23,441 nucleotides of DNA from Plakobranchus ocellatus (taxonomy: Eukaryota > Mollusca > Gastropoda > Plakobranchidae). The notes under the pieces were generated by a model. That model had not been told where the DNA came from and searched no databases. It saw only the letters and a list, made by a program, of their open reading frames with translations. The stretch spans positions 391,684 to 415,124 of the forward strand of contig BLXT01006878.1 in assembly GCA_019648995.1 (NCBI GenBank), written 5' to 3'. How positions within the stretch are numbered: the first letter of the stretch is position 1; each line of letters begins with the position of its first letter. This document shows, piece after piece, positions 12,201 to 21,200 of the stretch. The translations under genes were made by a program, and so were the position numbers.

Positions 12201-15200
12201 TTTTTAATGCAATCAGCAAGCATGCCTTGAGCTTTATTATGCTTGATATCTTTAGTGCATATAGTATTATAAAGCGTACTTTGTCCAGTTTTCGTAAAAT
12301 GTTGGATAATAAAATACCTTATTTTTTAAATTTTTTTAAGCTGCAACATTTTCTGAAGAAAAGTGAAAAAAATGTTTAAAATAATCATGACATATGTGTG
12401 TATGACATTATTTTAGATCATATACTTTGTTCTGATTTTAGACCAGAAGTATCTGTTAAAACAGTTTAGCTTTGTGCCTGATAAAGGGACTGAAAAACAC
12501 AATATTCTCTTTGTCAAAGCTCATGGAAAGATATATTGAAATGCAAAAAGAGTTCCATCTCTGCTTCATTGATTATTCTAAGGCCTTTTACAAAGTAAAA
12601 CATGAAGAGCTGTTTCATATACTAGAAAATTTAGACAATGATGGTAGACATCTGAGAGTAATCAGAAAACTATACTGGATCAAACTGCATCTGCTAGAAT
12701 TAAAGAAGAACAGTGATTTCCAATCCAGCAATAGATTTGTAATGTTTCCTGATCTTTTAATCTATAACAAACATGCCTAATGTTCTGGAAACCATTACGC
12801 ATTACGCTCAGCACCAAGAAAATTACACTGAGTGGGGCTAAGCCTGACGAATCTTCTGAATCTATCTTCCATATCCTGCGATTTTCTTATCTTTACATCA
12901 TACAAAAATTGCGGTATTGATCAAAAGCTCATCGCCATATTTTTGTGTGAATAGTTGTATTGGTCAAGTAGGCCTGCATAGTTTTCATAGCCTTGAATCA
13001 GAGATCTGCCAAGTGCCTCGCAATTAAAGAAAGAGTCTGTCCTGAAATATCAGGAAAACCGCTTTGTGACCTCTATTTTTTTTTCTTTTAATGGATCTTC
13101 GGTACCGCTAAGAATCGGCAGTCGGTGTTGCATCACGTTAATCCAATAGTCAGTTAAATTTTGTTTTGTTTTGTTTTATTTCCTAAGTTTCTTCCCATAC
13201 TTATTCACTGTTTCCACAGCTTGTAACCCTAATGCCCAATTCTAACCCAATGTTTGAAAAAAAAATGGCCTTTTATTCCAGCTCTGAACAGAGTATTAAA
13301 AAAATACATACAGTGTAGTTATATCCTCCATTGATTTGATAGACAAGCAACTAAGCCATGGTAGTACATGTATTTGCACATCCAGTATAAGGCCTAGTGT
13401 AGTAAACCATGTCGGCGAAAGATCAAAGAAATCAGAGGTTGTTCCCCAACCCTCTAGTCAGTCTTTGATCTGTTACCAGTGAAAATGGAGGTGCGGACTA
13501 TGCATGCGTTGTAGAATTAAACAGATAAACAATAATAGATACAAACTGTATTCTCCATAATACTAGCTGAGGTGCCTGGCTCTACTTCTAAAAATCCTTT
13601 TTTTTTTTATAGATCTATATACTGGTATGTTAAACAATGATTGAAGTCTACCAACCTAATTATTCTCTCTCTCTCTCTCCCCTATTCACATTTATCGTGC
13701 TTATGCTTATGCTTTCCTTCTCTTTTTAATATTAGTTATGAGCGTCGATATGAATGTCCCTTTTCATTAACTTTTCTCTGATATTTTCTTTTGCCAGTTG
13801 CTTTGTCTCTTTCTTTCTCTCCCTTCCTCTTTCTCCTTCTGACTGCCTTTCTCTCTCTCCCTCTCTCTGACTGCCTTTTTCTCTCTCTCTGTCTGACTGC
13901 CTTTCGCTCACTCTCTCTTCCACTCTTGCTCTATTTCCCATTCTTTCTGTCAGTCTGTCTGACTAGCATTTCTCTCTCTTGCTGCCGCGCTCTGCTGCTC
14001 TTTCTATACAGTTGTCTTTCTCTGTTGCTCCCTGTCTCTCAGACTCTCCCTCTCATTCCCTCTCTCTATGCCTCTCTGCCTCTCTGTGCCCTCAGTGAGT
14101 GTGTCTCTCTCTTGCTACCTCCCTCTCTCAACCTCTTCTCTTTCTAGGCAAGATCAAGATGCACATCTATTTCTTTCTTCGTCAGACTCAATTTTTTTTT
14201 ATGTATTATCAGCATGTGATGGTGGTCTTAGATCTAACTTAGTGGACTTGGATCAAGAAGAAGGCCTATTCAGACGTAAACACGTTGAACATCGTACATG
14301 ATTTGTACCATATCTGAACATTTTAAAAATAGGAGCATTTTCAACACTTTTTGCTATTAGAAAAAAAACAGCAATACACAATCTAATCAATGGAAGTGCA
14401 AAAAGGGGAAACAACCCAGGTTGAAATATCAGCATTATTTTTTAAATAGGGTATCTTTTATTTTTATTGAAAATGGTTTTTGCGTTTTCTTATTTTTAAC
14501 TAGTGAATTTAGATTGTGTGCTTGTGGATAGGGTTATTGCCCTGCAAATAATTTAAAGTATGAAGTCAAATTAGCTAGGGCCAGTCTTCATAGAATTAGT
14601 TACATGCTCAAACAATTTAAACATCCATTAAATTATATTCATGCGGTAACAAACAACATTCATTTTAATTCAATGTTAGAAATAGCTATTTGACTGATTA
14701 TTTAAATGCAACTCGCAAAATATCATGAATTTCATCTTTAGATATACAGGAATATTGAACAAAAACAAAAAATATATATATATAACTGTTTTGACCATTA
14801 TGAGGGCTGCATTGGACGCTGCCCCTTTGCAAAAGTCCATGAATTAACCCGAGCTAGTCCAAAACACTCTGCATAGGCGTATTGATTACTCTCAGGTATA
14901 ATTTGGGGTTAGCAGGTCTGAATAACGTTAACACTGCAACAATCTTCAGACAAGCCCATTGTGGTGGTGTTGTTTAGACCTTTTTTTATTTTACCCCAAA
15001 TCATTGCACATGTCACAGTGCTTGCTTTGAGCAAGCTAAAGAGGATATTGGATGGTGTGGGCCAATTCTAACAGCATGCATCATTCTTTGGCCTGTCTAT
15101 CACTGACTGTTGTCTTTTTGACAATCGGTCGTTTATATTGTGATGTCCCTCACCTGGACTAGGGTTTTTTTCAACAGACTTTATATTTGCACGGAGAGCA

Positions 15201-18200
15201 AGTACAAAAAAAAAATTTTAACTTAAAATTAGCACATTTTGATTGTGAAATTTAATTTTCATTGGATGGTACTGGCACAGTCTTTGGAAAGATATTTTTA
15301 ATTTCTCTGTGTCTTTTAAATATCTTTTTTTTGTCTTGCAATTGCATTTGCTTTAAATGACTGTATATTTTATGATTTTTTCTGTGGATTATAATTGCTT
15401 AAAAAATTATGTTTTTCTTGACTTTATATTCAAAATCCATTGTAGGGATTGTATGATGTGCTTCACCGAAACTCCCAACTCATGTCACCTGTGCTGGATA
15501 TGCTTCTTTCTCAAGTAAGAGAACAAAATTTATATTTTTCAAAATATGCAAACCTTTCATGTAAAAAATATTTTCCATCTTAATTGTTAAACACTGGTAA
15601 CCAAAAGCCTGTTTATTTTCCTTTTTTTTTTTTTCAAAATAAATTTGCATTTAAGGAAAATAAGTTTTGCAAATAAATATTTTCAAATAAGTAATACACG
15701 TCTGAAATAAATCATATTGAGAAGCTATGAGCTGTCTTAATTCCTCAATAACTTAATTACAGCTAAAGAAATTTTATGAGAGTGATGAAGATGTCTGTCC
15801 CCCACTACGTCTCGACCCATGTATCATCACTCAAGGTGACCAGATATTCCTGACTGAGCCATTGGTATGCTATAGTGTATTTTATTTTAAAAGAAAAAGA
15901 AGAGAATATGTTTGTAAAGTATATTACTTGCAAAGGAAAATAGGACAGTCACTAGATTTTTTGCTATGTACTTCATATGCTTTAATTTTTTTTATGATGT
16001 CATTTAATGTGGATTTTTAGAGTCACAATACTTTTTTCTTTCTCATTTTGTATTAGATTTTTATTATTCAAATTGGAAAAACTGGGCCAGTTCCATGCCA
16101 GTTTTTGAGCTAGCCAAATACAGGGATGTAAATAGCTTAGATTTTTCTCTGATTTCAGATTTTCATTCTGAAATGCCAATTTTGTAATATCAGACATGCC
16201 TAACGCTCCTGAAATTTTAGAATTCTACCTGAAAATGACCCGCGTTCCGCAAATCTGCATTTTTAACACAAAATGGGGAATTTTGCCAATTTGACATTGG
16301 CCGTACCTTTTGTGAACACCTACTCTAGCTTAAGCTGCGCTTCTTTGCATCATTAGTGCGAGAATTTTAGAGGACATAAAGCAAAGTGAGAACATTGGAC
16401 GTTGAGGCTCGGCTTTGAGACTGATTGAGGCTAAGTTGTTAAATATATTTATTTGTTAACTGAGGAAAGCTAGTATAATTGAATTCTGATTGCAACATTG
16501 AAATCAGTGACCCAAAATCAAACAACTCATAGCAGTACTAGTAAAAATAACATTTGAAGGACAATTTTTCCTTTTGTATATGTGGTTAGTCTAGGGCCGA
16601 TTTGCTCAAAATTAAGGTAAACAGATTAGAATGTGCGCATGGAGGCTATATGTTAGGCATGTTGGCGTAGTGTTTGCTCCGATCCAGACAGGTCTAGCTT
16701 TAGCTGCACTTCTTTGCATGAGTAGTGTGAGAATCTTAGAGGACATAAAACAAAGTGAGAACATTGAACGTTGAAGCTCGGCTTTGAGACTGATTGAGGC
16801 GAAGTAGTTAAACACATTTATTTTCTAACTGAGGAAAGCTAGTGTAATTGAATTCTGATTGCAACATTGAAATCAGTGACCCAAAATTAAACTCATTGCA
16901 GTACTAGTAAAAGTAACATTTATTAAGTTGAGTGCTTTAATTTTTTTTTTTGGTCAATCAGCATCTGTTCCGGTCATATTCAGGTTTGTTCCGCTTTTTT
17001 TGCCCTAGATGTTCCTGAAAAGTTTTTTTAAGGATAGGCATGTTTGTAATATTTAACTTTCTTTCCTTTATATTTGTCATAATTGGTCCTGTCCAATCAC
17101 TGTCAAAATCAATTGTTTTTATTACAATAGGAATAAACCCCATGAAAGCCCTTGAAAATAATGTATTGTAGGCCTAATGCACATTAGTGTTGTTCATTAC
17201 TCTTATTTCCATGATCAGAAATTTGCCCAGGCCCATACTTTTCTGTAAATAGTAGTAGTCTATTCAACCAACAGAATTTTTTACAGAAAAAATTTCAGGA
17301 AAAAGTAAGAGTGAATAGGTCCGTGAATTCCTAGAGGTTCAGAGAAAGATCTTGAACGCTACTCTCACAACTTTTTAGTTGTTGACCCTGTGCACAGGAA
17401 GTGAATTACCTAAATGAATTGAATGGAATCAAGAGCCTGGTAGATAATACTAGGCTCAAGAAGGCTCTGGTCTATCTGTAGGAAGTTCTAAACAATTGGA
17501 TTCAGTGGGTAGCCTAGCCTAGGCTTAGGTTCTTTGTAAGAGATAATTTAATTTTCAGAGAAAATATCATTTACATCCCTGCAAATAGTATCTTTAAGCC
17601 TAAAAGCGTAACAGCTCCTTTAAAATGAAAAAAAAAAATAGAAAGCAGCATTTGTTTCTCTTGAATTCTGTACTATTTGTATCAATAGCTTGTCAAGGTT
17701 TGATTCACTGAAAAATCAACATCAGTTGAGTCAGCATATTATGATGTGTAGCAATTAAATTATTTAACCCATACATGGTGAAGATAAACTTATTCCACAA
17801 ATTTTTAGTGCTATCGTCACCTTATCGGTCATAAAAGATTTTAATTGTTTTTTTTTTAAACCCATTATTTGTCAACAATGATGTTTGAAGTGTGTGTTCC
17901 TGAAGCCAAATGCATGTATTTTGCATATTGAACTCCTCTCCATATAGTCATCTTGATGCTGTAGCAGGACAGAGACCGCCACAGCATTTATTCTAAATGA
18001 GGGTTCAGCCAACAAAAACAAAATAATAAATCAGTTTGATTTACCCTGGGAAAATTGAATACTTATTTTTTTTAGGGATGAGGCCCTTGAGATCTTAATA
18101 TCTTAATATCAAAAGCATCTACATGGAGTTGAATCTGATCAGGATTTATTTTGCAGAGTACTTGAGACATCAGGCCAAAACTACTGAGTGTTCTATGTCC

Positions 18201-21200
18201 AATGCCACCACTAAAAATCATAAAATGGGCATGCTCAGGCGCCGACCCAAAATGAATAGAAATACTTTGTACTTGTGCTATACATTACTATTAGGTTTAG
18301 TAGGCACAAAAGAGATAGAAAACTATAATAGGGCAGTAGAGTGAATATTGACATGAGAACGGTGTTTTCATGTTTGAACTATATTATGTTTTGTTTTATT
18401 TTTGTATAAATTTTCATTCTCTGATGACACCAAATGTCCATGACAATAAAATAGGTTTTGAAAGCATGGTCAGCGCTTTTGTACAACAGTGAAGTAGAAG
18501 CAGCAGAGGTATGTTTTTATAGTATAATTGAGAGATTTATGAAGTGAAAAATCAACTGAAGTGATGTTGAAAGATCAATCAAGGACTTGTTACTAAGATG
18601 AGATATTTATAAGCAAGTTATTTCAAGCATGTTCACTATTACTTTTTATATTTCAAGGCAGTGAAGATATTACATATATATTTTCTGACATCTAAAAGCT
18701 ATGCCTTTACTGTGTTCACATTTCAGTCACATCTCATCTGTTGTGTGCAGCAGTGTGTGAGAAAATCTGATGAAATATTGGCAAAGACAAGGCAAACAGA
18801 AGAAGAAGAGGATGATGATGATGATATGGTAAACGTGCAACATGCTTCTTTTAAGCAATTGCAATCCATCCTTACAAGACTCCCAGGAAGGTTGATAGAG
18901 ACAGAAATGGAAGATTTTGAAATTGTAAGTTGTGTCATTATTTAGAAAGTCATTTGTTTCCATAGCATTTATTTTTTTTTTATTTTCTTCTGTAGTCAGG
19001 GGTTTTTTTTTGTTTTTTTTTTTTTTAATCAAATTTCATTAACTGCATATAAATTGGGATTTTTAAGTTTTTATGAACAATTGGATGATATAAGGTCACC
19101 TTGATTTTTTAAATTTTGATAATTTTTGTTGTTTACCTTGTTTTTTTAAACAAAAGAAGTAAATGTTTTAAGCCAGTAGCATTTAGTTTACTTATTTGTT
19201 TCATTTACACAGAGTTTGACTGTAAAGCTCTAATAACAAGAGCAAAAGCAATGGGCAAAAAAAAAAAACCAAAAACTTTGTGGCCATTTTTCTTACCTAC
19301 ACATGAATGAAATTTTCAAATCCTTTCTAACCAGGATAAAAATGCAGACTTCTCCCTAAGCACAAGCGTTGGTGTAAAGAACAACATCAATGCTAGTATA
19401 TTATTGGGGTTGTATGAAACATTGATGGAGTACACATATGAGACTGGAAATTGCAGGTGTTTTTTAGTTTTACTGTTTCTTTTTTTTTTTTTTTGCCATT
19501 ATTATCATCAAGACCTTTTTATGTCATTTTAGATCTGCATGAAAAGAAATTTTTTTCAGCATAATCATCCATTCTTTAACAAAATATGACATTTCACAGC
19601 TTACCTCTTATTTACTTATAGTGTTGTTGATTTGATTTTAAATGAATATGTTATAGAAAGAAACAATGCAGCAAATAATGTCTTGTCACTTATCCTATTC
19701 TTTTATTGAGATAATTGTAACACTGGGCAAAATGAAACCTCAACTGTATTTGATATTGTGAATATACTTTTTTTTTCAAAGGAAAAATAGTTTAATGAAA
19801 ATAAAACTAGGACATTTTTTTAGAATACATTGATTGTGATAAAGTGCATGAGGACCACATTCATAGAGAAACTCATTTAGTTAGCTTTTCTGTACAAAAA
19901 GTAGAAAACCGCAAATACTGGTGTAGCTCTGTGCTTGTATCACAAAGATTTCCAGAAATATATTTTGAAATTTATTGAAATTTTAATAGCTACAGCTAAA
20001 GAATCTAAACTCATGATGTTGTATTTTAGAGGTTTTCCTTTCTATTTTACTTTCTTTTCAACAGAAGAGCCTTTGTTTTTTTTCTGGATGATAGTGTGAA
20101 GGACAGATGGGGCCTAGTCATGTGGCCTCATTGAATTTTAAAAAGTCTAAACAGATAGCAGAGATGAAGATATTTTGATAAAGGCATCCAAGATGAGATA
20201 ATCTAAATGTGCCTTGTATTCTTAGAGATTGCCATGGAGACAAAACACACATTTTGGGGGCCAGATATCTAGATCTAGATCTGGTAATGCATCTAGACAA
20301 AATCGGTGTATAGACCCTGATAGGTAAATAATCTGGGCCTTTGATATGGAAAAAAGGTTCCATTGGTCACAGTTTAAATTCTACTCCAAGTTTTGTGAGG
20401 ATTTTATATGGCAACAGTTGCTCCCTTTAAACATATAGACCCAGATAGCTTGATCTGAAAAGCTTGTATAGTAATTTACTCCTTGACTCACATGTCATCC
20501 AGTATTTATGACATTAATGATAATGCTGATTCATTTTGAAAAACAGTGAAATGGATCACTAAAACTATCATAAATCTGGTCAAAATGTGCATTATTGAAT
20601 AATTTCTTTCCATTTTCCAGCGTTGAAAGTTGTCTGAAAGTTGTGCAGCTGTTTGAGAAACACAATAAGCTCAGCTCAGCTGTAAAAGAAAAAGCGATGC
20701 CAACAGCTGGCAAGAGAGGAAAAGCACCAGCCCCAGCAAAAACCTCAAATTGCCTGATGTCCATGCAAGGCATAGTAAACATTTTTAAAAAAATCTTGGA
20801 GTGAGTATTCTTGTTTATTTAATTCCATTGTTTTATATATTAAAAATAAGAGTTTTCATGTTCCTATATTTATTCATTAACCATCTTAACTACTTGATTG
20901 TGCTCATAAATCAAACAATTCAAATTAATGTTTTCCTAAATTAATGTTTTAAATGTCTTAATTGTCAAAAACACTGTGGATTAGTATTCACACATGAGGC
21001 ACTGACTTTGAAAAGTGCATTTGTGTATGGCACATCATTAAATATGAGAAATAATTTTTTTCCAAAGACAGTTCAATACTCCTCTTTCTTTCCTTTGCAA
21101 AAAAAAATCTCATTACTAAAACAAGTGCCTGAATAAAAGATTAATTCAGAACTGTAGGCATTTGTGTTTTGAGTAGTTTTTTGGGTTTTTTTTACTCCAT

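Noticed and set aside
13732-14147. Long open frames on both strands of the CT-rich tract (hydrophobic Leu/Ser on +, Arg/Glu on -)
   Set aside because: Both follow from the simple repeat composition; no splice or protein family support.
16612-17143. Antisense small frames inside the CAGGG element as transposase
   Set aside because: They are too short, no family motif is seen, and one overlaps the duplicated block.
18723-19032. Antisense open frames over FANCI exon 12
   Set aside because: They are shadows of the real + strand exon and read repeats as poly-Ser or Ile.
20271-20282. AGATCTAGATCT tandem as a regulatory site
   Set aside because: Similar AGATCT words occur at several other places in the window, so it looks like general genome composition.
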